Shown one piece after another: positions 46,430 to 58,400 of a stretch of 64,000 nucleotides of DNA; position 1 is the first letter of the stretch, and every line of letters starts with the position of its first letter. Both the position numbers and the translations under genes were made by a program. Source of the DNA: Arenicola marina. Its lineage: Eukaryota > Annelida > Polychaeta > Arenicolidae. Location of the stretch: positions 7,135,059-7,199,058 of the forward strand of contig OZ025253.1 in assembly GCA_964019135.1 (NCBI GenBank), written 5' to 3'. The notes beneath the pieces were generated by a model. That model was given only the letters and a program-made list of their open reading frames with translations, ran no database searches and was not told where the DNA came from.

Positions 46430-49400
46430 GTAAGAGGCACTTCTATATTATTAAAGTTATGTATCCAGATATTTCCCATAAATTAGTTCTAAAAATAAAT
46501 CTGCTTAGTAAAATAATTTAATATAGTTACAAGAATATTTTGTTTGCGCTAATCAGGCCATAAAAACATGTAGTAATTTTGGATCATGATAGTATTGTAT
46601 TAGTTTATAGCTGCTCTTGCAGTAATGTTAAAATTCTGTTCAAGAAAATATCTGGGACGCATTATCTGTGTGACTGTGTGAATGTTAAGTTATCATATTA
46701 TAAAGGCCAAAGAAGGCAGCTATGTCCACATTTGACGACGTAACGGTTGTATAATAAAGCCACTTCCCCACCAGTTTGTGGCTTGACAACACGTTCTATC
46801 ATTTACTGCATACAATAATACATACAACCCTAATACCTCATTTCCATCCAACCCAAAGTGTGAATTCCTTGCTGGCACCAAGCGAGGGGTGAGCTGTGAT
46901 TGTCCGGACATCAACGGGAATGTCCAGCTGGCCGTCCACAATGACAAGACGGGCCATCGCCAGTGCTGTGAGGTCATCCAGTGTCCGGCAGGTCAGCCAG
47001 GTTATAACGTGCGCCCAAGCCTTAGGGATGTGCAACGAATATATTTAAAAAATCAAATTCATTAATGCCGGTTTGGCTGATATCTTCGTTAAAATTTTAG
47101 TGAGCGCTAAAAAATGTATAGATAGGCTGCAGGATCCAGAGCCTCAACCAATATTCAATCATACTTTCCTTTCTGTGGCAATATACTTTTCCGTCAAGCT
47201 CCACCACAAATGACAAAGAAAAGCTAAAAGAAGGCGCCCGCACGTGTTATGGCATCTACTGCCTCCATTGTCTCCATTGTATCCAATGGCAACCATTGCT
47301 AGGCAACGCTGCTAATGGTTGATGTTTTGGTCAAATGGAGCTTCATCATGTGCAAGATTACTTTGGATATTATAAGAAGAATAGCTGTGGTTGGCATCCC
47401 TCCATCTGCGAAAAACGATGGATTTGCAGCTTTGTTTTGGTTTAAGTTATACGATTCGTAACGCGGCATTTACGCTTATGACTGAATAGGCCTATATGTG
47501 ATCGACAGAGCTTACCGCAGTCATCGCAACGGTGACCTGTCGATAGGTCTTGGTTTGGGCTCGCTGGTGGACGCCTAGATTGGCATTTCAAGTCCAGTTT
47601 CACAAACCAAAGCCCGTCATGGTGTGCCATTCGCTCACGCACGACACGTGCCTATCCCCTCTTTTGGGATGCCAGATCCTCCCAAAAATCAGGATCAATG
47701 CCGAAAGCCTTCATTTCCCGCTTACAAACATCCTTAAACCTAAGCTTTGGCCGTCCGGTTGGCCTTTTGCCGTCGGCGAGTTCATCGTGGAGCACATCCT
47801 TGGGAATACGTTCATCTTGCATACGATGAACGTTCCCAAGAAGAATAGATTAACACATAAAGGAAAGTATGATTGAACTGGTTAGGTTTCTGGGTCCTGC
47901 AGCCTGTCTGTAAATTTTTTAGCGCGCCCTTAACTTTTAACGAAAATAAGATATACCGTTCCAGCGCGCCATCTTAGATTGGTGACCTAATCCACGTGTC
48001 AAAGATTACGCGGGCATCGCAACGTTTTCGGTGGCGTTGTCCAACACTGGTCGAGCTAGGCGGCGTTTCAAGACACTTCGTCGAAACTCCTTGGTGTTTT
48101 TACCAGTTTGTTTCACAATGGATGCGCGTGATCCCGATGGAAGCTATGACAAAGCAAACGACAAGTTTTCGTTGTGGATATGCCCTAGCCGTGACCATCA
48201 GGCCGCCTAGACGCGGCCATCAGGTGCCTAGCCGCGGCCATTAGGCCGCCTAGACGCGGCCATCAGGCCCCTTAGCCGCGGCCCTCAGGCCCCCTAGCCG
48301 CGGTTCTCAGGCCCTCTAGCCCCGGTCATCAGGCCCCCTAGTCTCGGCCATCAGGTCCTCTAGCCCCGGTCATCAGGCCCCCTAGTCTCGGCCATCAGGT
48401 CCTCTAGCCCCGGTCATCAGGCCCCCTAGCCGCGGCCATCAGGTCCTCTAGCCCCGGTCATCAGGTCCTCTAGCCCCGGCCATCAGGTCCTCTAGCCGCG
48501 CAGGTATTTAATGTGCTCGGCAAATCATTTGACCATACGTGCTAATCATTTGGACATATACGAAATTGATTTAAAATGACACTGAATGTTACACACTGTT
48601 TCACAACAAAAAGGGCAAGCAAGGAGGTCTGTATCTGGTATTGTCAGCATTCGAACCAAATTGAGAAAGTTTTGTCGGTAAGAGGGATGAAATACGATAC
48701 AATTTATTTATATATATGGCAGCTTGGACGCTTAGAAATAATGCTGTGCCATTTTTTCCCAACAATCTTGCAATATACTCCATGTTCTCGTTTTGACGTA
48801 TAGAGCTCAAGATAGTGTTACGCCACGTTTGTTTGGTAGGGTATTCCATACCGTAGAAGTAATTCATGAGTAAATCCGTAAGACTAAAACATTTTAAAAT
48901 TTTCCATACGTTGGGCAAAAAACCCTCCTTGCGGAATTGTTAACATAGTATAAATTCAGTTAACCTTGACAAAAACAATTGCTTAGCTATGCACGATGTT
49001 GGCATAGAGTATAACTTATGCAGAAACATTATTTTATTCTTAAATACGCGAGATTTAATCGTCAACCAACCTAGTGTAGAGGGTACAATTTCATCATGGG
49101 TTCTAACGTGGAAGCCCTGAATCAATTTGGCAGCATATTTTTGTAACTTTTCTAATTGCACGAAGTGCTTGTCTCGGAGGCTAAGCCACACTTCAGATCC
49201 ATAAAGGCAGGCTGGAATGCATATCTTTTCCCAAAGTTGGGCTGAGTATATGGGATTTAGACCATCCGGTTTGAGGCGTACACATGCCAAAGAAGCAAGG
49301 ATCCCTTTACCCTTTATGCAGATATTACTAACTAACTTGTCTGACGAACCATATGAACACAGCGTTATACCTAGATGAGTAATATATGACACCTCCTTGA

Positions 49401-52400
49401 TTTGGGAGTCACCCAGGTACCATTTGCGAGACGAACAGTTCCTCATATGTTTTCTTTTACCCTCACCAAATACAACGACATTAGACTTAGAAGTCGAAAA
49501 GGTAAACCGCCATTTGACACTGTACTCGTGAGCACGATTAATCATTCTGTCTAGGCCATGTTTGGACAGTGATGCCAAGGTGGAATCATCCGCAAGGGTA
49601 ACACTACCTAGGTGCAACTGATTGACTTGCATACCATCGCCTTTGTCAACCCATTCGTGGATATCGTTATTGAAGACAGCATAGAAAAACATATAGAGGA
49701 GACCACCCTGTTTTATAGAGCGACTTATATCAAATTTATCAGAATAACGTCCATCGAGCAGAACACTGCATCTGCTTCCAAGTAACCAGTTTCGAAAAAG
49801 AAGCCAAAGTTTGCCTCGGACGCCAAGTTGTTATAGCTTGTACAAGAGACCGTTCCACCACACTTTATCAAAAGCTTTTTCGGCATCTAAGAAACAGGTA
49901 TATACTTTGCTGGACCGCTCCGTGTGATAGCATATCGCATCTTGCAACGTATAGGAGGCCAACGAACTATTACAACCAGACCTGCAGGCAAATTGTAGCG
50001 GGTGAGGAAACCTAATTGTCTCGAGCCATGGTTGAAGCCTATTCCAAACTACTTTTTCTAGCAGTTTGTTCAGGGTGGGCATTAGAGTAATGCCCCTGTA
50101 CGAGTCCATAAGGTGTTTGTTTTTTCTCTTGCCTTTATATAGAGGAATAAGCACCCCCGTTTTAAAGGCCTCCGGGACCTGGTTAACGGAAGCAATTTGA
50201 TTAAATAATATGGTTAACTTCTCGTATAAGGTATCACTGGCAGATTTCAAGTGTTCATACATAATCAAATCGTACCCCTGTGCTTTCTTATTTGGCAAGA
50301 ATGAACAAGCCAGCTTAATTTCAAGAACACGAAACGGCGTCTGTAGGACTCCAACGGGGTCCTCGTTACCTTCGCATTTAACCACAAAGTCAGCGACCGC
50401 TTGATCTATAAACGCCTTGAAATTTGCGTCATAATTAAGGGATTCCTCTGGACTCTCGTTTAGCAACCGTTCGTAATAACCTGCCCAGCAACTTCTGACC
50501 TTATTAGGCTCACTTAATAAGACGCCTTCCGACTGGATTGAATGCCAGGCTTTTACAGTACCGCTACGTTTACTGACAGCTCTCCAGAAACGACCCCTAT
50601 CTAGCTCGTACTCACTCTCGACCTGCAATAACTGCTGCTCATCATAGCTTTCTTGCTTTCGGCGTAAAAGTTTAGCAAAAGCTCTCTTCGATCTTTTATA
50701 AGAAAGGAAACTATTATACTCTGCTCCCCTTGGCTTGCCTTCATTAATCCAAGTGTGGCGTAATTTTAACCGGGGTAGGCCCAGTTATTAACCTTATTAT
50801 GGGACAGAAGAAAATTCACTAGAGACTAGCAGGACTGGGCAGTTGAAAATTTATGATAGGTCCCTCAGACAAAGGGAGGAGGGTGGGGGGGGGGAGGGGC
50901 GCTGTGAATTTTGTGTTTCGGGTCTGCATGGCAACCCGTTCCAGCCACTATTCCCACTCTATTTCAATTTGTTTATTCATTGCTAAAAAGGCGTGCGTGT
51001 CCGGATAAAGTCATATCATGTGTGTGTGCGTCAAAGGGTGGGGATGGGGGTGGGTATGGGTGGGGGGGGGGTCTGTAGCTTAACCTGTGATAGGCTTCCA
51101 TATATATGTATATTAATATACATAAACTCTACATTTCTGATATTGCACAGAAATAAAGATGCATTTCAGATCAACAAGTTGATTCACAATATGTTACGCC
51201 TACGCAGAGCTGTCAAACCAGCACAGCTTTAAACACTTTAAACAACATAGACACACACCAGACGACGTTATCATGCGCACCGATGCCCGCGTAACCTTTG
51301 ACCTCAGCAAAATCAAAATGGCGAATCGAAATTGGAAATTCGTGTTTAAGACGCCGGCTGGCAATTCAGATTCAGAGTTTTATCTTGTTAGCGTAGAGAA
51401 ATGTTGTATTCTAAAAGGGATAACATCGCAGTACACACGTAAGTTTGGCATCATTAGAATTGCCCGCTGTTGCTTTGTCACGTCAGTGATTTTCAAAGCG
51501 ATTGCGGGAAATTCGCGGAAAATATAGGCCAAAACGTCAGTCTACGGCATTTATGACTTTGACTTTATGACCGACAGAATGTTCTATCTTTGACTTTAAG
51601 GTGACGCCTGAGTGGGGAAGGAAAAATGTCGAGGAGGAATATGCAAAGTGGGGCTGTTCTTAACGTGGACCAGGCAGATATCCCTGTTAATTAAATTAGG
51701 AAATCTATGGTAAATGTACAACTATGTCGTTGGTCACGTTCGTGAGTGTTTACGGGGGTGAAAGTGTTGGGGTAGAGATATATGCCATCCAGGAAATGTA
51801 TCACTTAGATCTACTTCCACTGCCTATGGTCTCTATGAACAGGGACGTCATACAGGCTGTGTGAGGAGGGCGCACCGCGCTCCGGCCGCTGTCAGCCCTG
51901 TGATCCAGGCTTCCTGACCCCGCCTTCTAACTCCACACACGCTCTGGAATGTATGCCAGAGACAATGTGTTTAGGTAAGTCCGGCGACTCATCCATCTGC
52001 CATATTAGTGCTAAAGAAACGAATCAGTGCAGTAAATGCCAGGCGTGAGTCATACGCCAGCTATCCTGAAACATTTTCTCGCCCTGAAAATGACCGAGCC
52101 CCTCTGCCATCCATACCTCTACTCCCCCCCCCCCCCCTCCGCCCTCAGCCACCCCCTCCGCCGCACGCCAAGTTTCGCTTCGCTTGGGAGGAAGGGATCC
52201 CCCACCTCTTGTGAACGTGCAGGCCCTTCTCATCTGTGGACCCCCCCCTTTTATTTTGACATTCCGTATCCCCCCCCCCCAACCCCCGCCGCTGTCTCGG
52301 GTGTGACCCACGGGAGCAGTCTCCCAGCAGAGCGACATCGTTCCTCACATCACCTCTGCCCCCCCCCCCGCCGCTGTCTCGGGTGTGACCCACGAGAGCA

Positions 52401-55400
52401 GTCCCCCAGCAGAGCGACATTGTTCCTCACATCACCTTTGCCCCACGTAACTGCCAAAGGCACGTTTGACGTCAACGGCGCTGGGGTCAGGAATAGGTTT
52501 AGAGACTTGTTTAGGTTGTAGAATTTTACATTTCCGATGCAGAAGTTGAAAAATGTAGACATTCCCTTGTCGTAAGTTCACAATGAAAGAGTTAAGCAAA
52601 ATAGCACGGGATTAAAGTTCAAAACGATTCACGCCTTTGACCTCAATTGAACCAGTAAAATTTTTGGAGCTATGTTAGACTGTGCTTGAATGCGGCAATT
52701 TCGACCATATATCTTACTGTCGACGCTTACTTCTCCAGGGCGAGAGGCCACCGGAAAGAACGACCCCTGTTACTATATCGCTTCCGGTCCCACAACAAGC
52801 AGTAGGAATACCGACGGTGAGACGTTTGCACACCGTAGACTGATAATAATACAGCAATTTGACAGCTCTCACAAAAGTAGAAATTTCCTATTGCATGGAG
52901 ATGTACGAAGCTCCAAATGGGGCATGGATATATGTTTTTACAATTATTATTATTGTCGTTATTATTATTAGTATTAGTATTATTTTATTATTATTATCTT
53001 TATGATCATTATTATTGTTATTATTATTGTTGATGTTATTATCATCTTTATTATTATTATTGTTGAAATTTTTATTATTTTTATTATTATTATTGTTGTT
53101 ATTGTTGATATTATTATCTTTATTATCATTATTATTATTGTTGTTATTATTAGTGTCTTTATTATTATTAGTGTTGTTGTTTTTATCCCGTAGGTACGTG
53201 GTCAAATAGAGGCTGGACTGTGAATTAGTCCCATTTAATAACTGAGTAATGTCTGTAATTGTGATTGGCCAGAAATTCAATGATAGCACTTAACTCATCA
53301 CTGTCTCAGTTATCAATTCATTGTTGACCCGGTTTTCCATTTCATTCTTCCTACTCTATTATCTGTGTTCTTTATTGGATAGAATATGATCAACGAACGA
53401 CAGCCGTGTACGGGAGGTTATTACCAGAAATTAGACGTGTGCTTTATATAAATGTATATATTCGCATTGTATATCTGGTGTACAGTAGCCGCTCCTACTA
53501 ACTCCTGAATCCCGTAGAATGTCGCAACGTGACCCATCTAGCCAACCCAGCTTGGTAATACAATACAGTGGGGTGGGGTGGGGGCGAGGACCTGACCATG
53601 AGCAGAGTAATAGCGAATCTCCAAATCTTCGAACGGATCAATAACGGATCTCCCGATCTCCAAACTCGGCTACCGAGGGGTCGATTTCCGATTTAACGAC
53701 CGAGGGAAATGTGTGTGTGTGTGTGTGTGAGGGAGGGGGGCATAATGCTTGAAGTTGATTTCGCGAATATCGAATATAGAGACTGGTAAGGGGCGGATCC
53801 AGACCTTATGGGGTGCAGCGGCTTGAATTTCGCGATTACATTGCAAAGGCGGCGGAAACGGGGGAGGGGGGCAGGGGGTGGGCGGCTGGCCCTTTTCCAG
53901 CATCAGGTTGCTGCTCCTGGACAGGGATAGGCTCCTTTCTTCTCGGGGGTTACCTGTCGGTGGGGTGGGGTGGGGGGAGGTGCTTCTGCGGCTTGACCGG
54001 GGGCTGGGCGGGGGGGGGGGGGGCTTTTTAGCCTAGTTTTATTCACCGCCGTTCCCGTTATGTAAGTTCTCAATGCACTTGGTACAAATAAAGTTAACGC
54101 ACATTGACTCAACTTGACTAAACAATTTACACTTCCGCTTTTGATGCTTGAGCCTCACATCTCTATGTAGATTTAGCTTTACTAAACACTCTATTGGGTA
54201 TCGAGGGACCTTCCTGCTGTAGTCGTTAGCGCTGTAGACCGCAGATCAATAGGGCCTGGGTTCCAATCCGGGCCCGGGCACCTGATCTGGGGCATTTTTC
54301 ATCCGTTAGTCCTTCATCGTAGCTGAAGAATAGTTCATTTAAACTACTCATGCATTCCCCTAAGAAGGCGTTAAAACTTTTATATCGAAATGATATATTT
54401 ATCATGTCTTTATGTCGTCAATATAACGCGCGATAATAAAAAGCATATGTTTGTTAAAGAAATTTTGCAAATTTGGTGGATTTCGATTCTGAAAGTGGGG
54501 TTGTCTTGTGTACGTTATCTATATGCGCGCAGAAGCGACTTAAAAATACCACCATTTCATTTATATTGCATGGGTATTGCCATTTACGTCGTCGGGACCT
54601 TATTAAGGCTGCCCTAACTATGGCTATACCACTCTGTTTTTATCGTGTAACAGTAAATTGTTACCTGATATATTTTTGTATACAATATCAATGGGTTTAA
54701 AGAACACTGTAGAAAACTCAACAGACATAGTAGATTTGTCAAATATAGTATCATAGTAAGGTCCAGGGTCGGCAATGATGCCGTCGCTTAGAAACCGCTA
54801 CGTTCAACTATGTACCTCAGAACTTTGAATGTACCCACCGTTCAAACAAATCAAGCGAGTTCCGTGTCATTTATTACATTTTTAAATTCCAGATTACCGA
54901 CGCCCGAAGAAGTCATCACAACAGGTATTGATTCTGAAAACGCCTTTAGCATTATAAATATAGTGTTTACATTTTCAAAAGTAACATAATGATGTTTAAC
55001 ATAACCCAAGAAAAGTTATTTATTGTTGTATTTTGTATGGAAGTGGAGGCTTGTAAGAACTAAGTTGAAAATGTTGGGTTGTAATATCTTTTTATGTACA
55101 AAGCTGATTCTGAATGTTTATATCTTTCAGTTTATCCTCCGGAAGGAGATCACAAGTAAATCCTCTTTTTCCTATTTACGGTTTGAAACATGCTTTGAAA
55201 AAAACGCGAAAATGCTCGATAAATGGCTTATAAATGACATACAATTCATATCTGAAGAGTACTTCACGTAAACTACTTATATAGCACTATTTCCGTAAGA
55301 AAGCGTTAAAAGTTTTTTTGCAATGATATATGTATTTTGTCTTTATTTCGTCAATATATATATAACGTGCGATAATTAAAAGTCTATGTTTGCCAGACCC

Positions 55401-58400
55401 ATTCTGCCAGATTGGTGGATTTCATTTCGGAAAATCTGGCTTTTTTGTGCCCTGTATATGGTTCTTACCAAATTAATATCATGTTGATAAAATGCTGTAT
55501 CAGCAACTTTAAGAACCCTGCCGCTGTTGTCCACGCCCACGTTAATGTAATATACATCTACATTATTCCATATAGCATGTAGTAATTGTCTTGCCATTAT
55601 ATACCTAATGTATTAGTCACGCAGTCTGACCCACGGTTATTGTGACTGATCCATAGGTGTGCTATCCCGGCGCTACCGTGTGACCTGACGCTCAATGCAG
55701 ACCATTTCGCTTTCTCTGTTTAGCTCTCAGAACAACACGGCGCTGATTGCTGGCGTGGTGGTATTGATCATCCTCTGCGTCGCGATCATCTTCATCGTCA
55801 TCTTCATCATACGATGCCGTCGAAACAACAGTGAGCAATAATTTGCTGTCAAATCGTATTTGTGTTTGCATAACATTTTACGGAGCACTAGCATCAGACC
55901 GGGGCGTGATGTTTGTCTTGGCGCATGCCGGTGCCTGTCTGTGAATAAAGATCATTGTAGCCAGGTTCACAAACCTTGTAACCATTAATTCCCTGTGACA
56001 GAGGCCGCTGCTGTTGTCCTTTTGTGAACAGATCCGTTTTGAATCAAGATACTCATGTTATAGCGTCTGCAGATTAAAACAAATGATACTAATATGTTAT
56101 TGGTGAGTTAAATCAATGTCCTCCACGACCCGCACGGTGCATGTTATGTAATATAACCCATAATAACAGATATCTCTCTTTGTCACCAGACAATGGTGGA
56201 CAGCAGCCGAACGGCCGACAGCCATCTACCGGTAATCAAACAATATATAGCATCTCCTAGATTACATACAACCAGTGCTTTCCCGTTACCAGTAGGTATC
56301 CAGATACAAACTATAGATATTAGATACACGGCTTCAAGAACAAAAGATAGAAATTAGATATATACGGGTTCACGAACCGAAATATAGATATTAGATATAG
56401 CATCTTCAGAATTAATAGATAGATATTAAGTATATATACGATCTGAAGTGCCAAAAGATAGATATTAGGTATATATACGATCTGAAGTGCCAAAAGATAG
56501 ATATTAGGTATATATACGATCTGAAGTGCCAAAAGATAGATATTAGGTATATATACGATCTGAAGTGCCAAAAGATAGATATTAGGTTTATATACGATCT
56601 GAAGTGCCAAAAGATAGATATTAGGTTTATATACGATCTGAAGTGCCAAAAGATAGATATTAGGTTTATGTACGATCTGAAGTGCCAAAAGATAGGTATT
56701 AGGCATACGATTTTAAGAACCAACAGACAGATACTAGATATACCTTCACAACCAAAGGATGGATATTAGATTTAGTGTTTTTGAACCAACATATATATAT
56801 TAGATATGGGATCATCAGAACCACATAATGCATATTAGATATAGGGTGTCTAGAACGGGACGATAGATATCAGATATGCGGTTTCTAGAACCAATAGATT
56901 GATATTAGATCTAGGGTATGGTTAACCGAAAATGGATATTAGATATAGTGTTTCTAGAGCCAACATATATATATATATATATATTAGATATGCGATCCTA
57001 ATAACCACAGGATACATTTTAGAAATAGGGTATGTAGAACCGAAATATAGATATTAAATATGAGATTCCTAGAATCAACAGATATATATTAGATACCTGT
57101 ATACGGTTTCTAGAACTAACGGATAGATATAGGGTTTCTATAACTAACGGATTGATATAGGGTTTCTATAACTAACAAATATATATTAGATACCTGTATA
57201 CGGTTTCTACAACTAACGGATAGATATAGGGTTTCTATAACTAACGGATTGATATAGGGTTTCTATAACTAACAAATATATATTAGATATACACTGACGC
57301 CGTCCAGGCGGTGAAAGATAAGTTGTCGTCAAATCGTCAGTAAATCAGTTTTGCATCAGAACACTCGCCTCATTGATACTGAGGAATAAAGCCAATGATT
57401 TTAATAACTTATTGTTCAGTAAGTATAAATTAATGTTATCCACGACGTGTATGCTGCATAATTGGTTGGTTGTATATTCAGGACGCTTTAACCACGTTTA
57501 ATCATATCGCGTCAATGGGAGAAGGAAGGGCGAGTGGAGCCATGTCCATCGGGGTAACCCCCTGCTCTTAACGAAGAAGAGCCGTATGATGCATGATGCA
57601 CGTATGATATGTAATATCACCCATGATTTAACTGATATCCCTCTGTGTTGTTAACAGAGGAGTCGATTGCGCTGCAGCCACAGGGTGCGCCAGACAAGGA
57701 TGGACCCAAGCAGAATGGCGGCCCACAACCCCAATGCCGAGGAGACTCAGCAAATGGTAATCAAGCAATATATTACACCTCTCGGACTACACATAACCAG
57801 CGCCATGGTTTCCATCTCCATACAATCATTCAGTGTGGTTAGGTTTACACCTCTGCACCTAATGCCCCTTTGATTAGTGGATAAAATAAATGTATGGAAG
57901 AAACGCGTGGTTATTATTATTAGGCGCAACTGTTGGTTAAATGAATTGTAATTTGTACGCATGCGCTTTGTCAACAGAGGAGATACTGATGGAACTCCCC
58001 GAGAAGACCACCCTTCTCCCGTCAGAGAACGTTGGGGCTGATCTGGCGGCCGGAGAGGGGCCTCCACCCCCCGAGGCGAGATCCCCGGGGCGAGATCCCC
58101 CGAGGCGAGACGCCCCGAGGCGTGGCCCCCCGATGCCAGACCCCCCGATGCCAGACCTCCCGATGCCAGATGCCCCTAGGCGAGACCCCCGGGGCGAGAC
58201 CCTCCGGGGCGAGACCCCCCGGGGCGAGACCCCCCGGGGCGAGACCCCCCGGGGCGAGACCTCTCAAGGCGAGACCCTTCAAGGCGAGAGCCCCCAAGGC
58301 GAGACCCCCGGGGTGAGACCCTTTGTCCGGTCAGAGGATGGTGGCCTGGCAGACCTGGCGACCCGTCCCGCCTCCCCGCCTGGCGCTGTGGGTGGGAAAC

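Noticed and set aside
46720-47035. Minus-strand frames over TNFR-like exon b
   Set aside because: Antisense shadows. The plus frame carries the cysteine pattern and phase-compatible splice sites.
52888-53289. 133-codon Asn-rich minus-strand frame and Ile/Leu-rich plus-strand frames
   Set aside because: Explained by the ATT/GTT microsatellite.
56320-56723. 128- and 103-codon frames with 13-residue repeats
   Set aside because: Product of the 39-bp intronic minisatellite.
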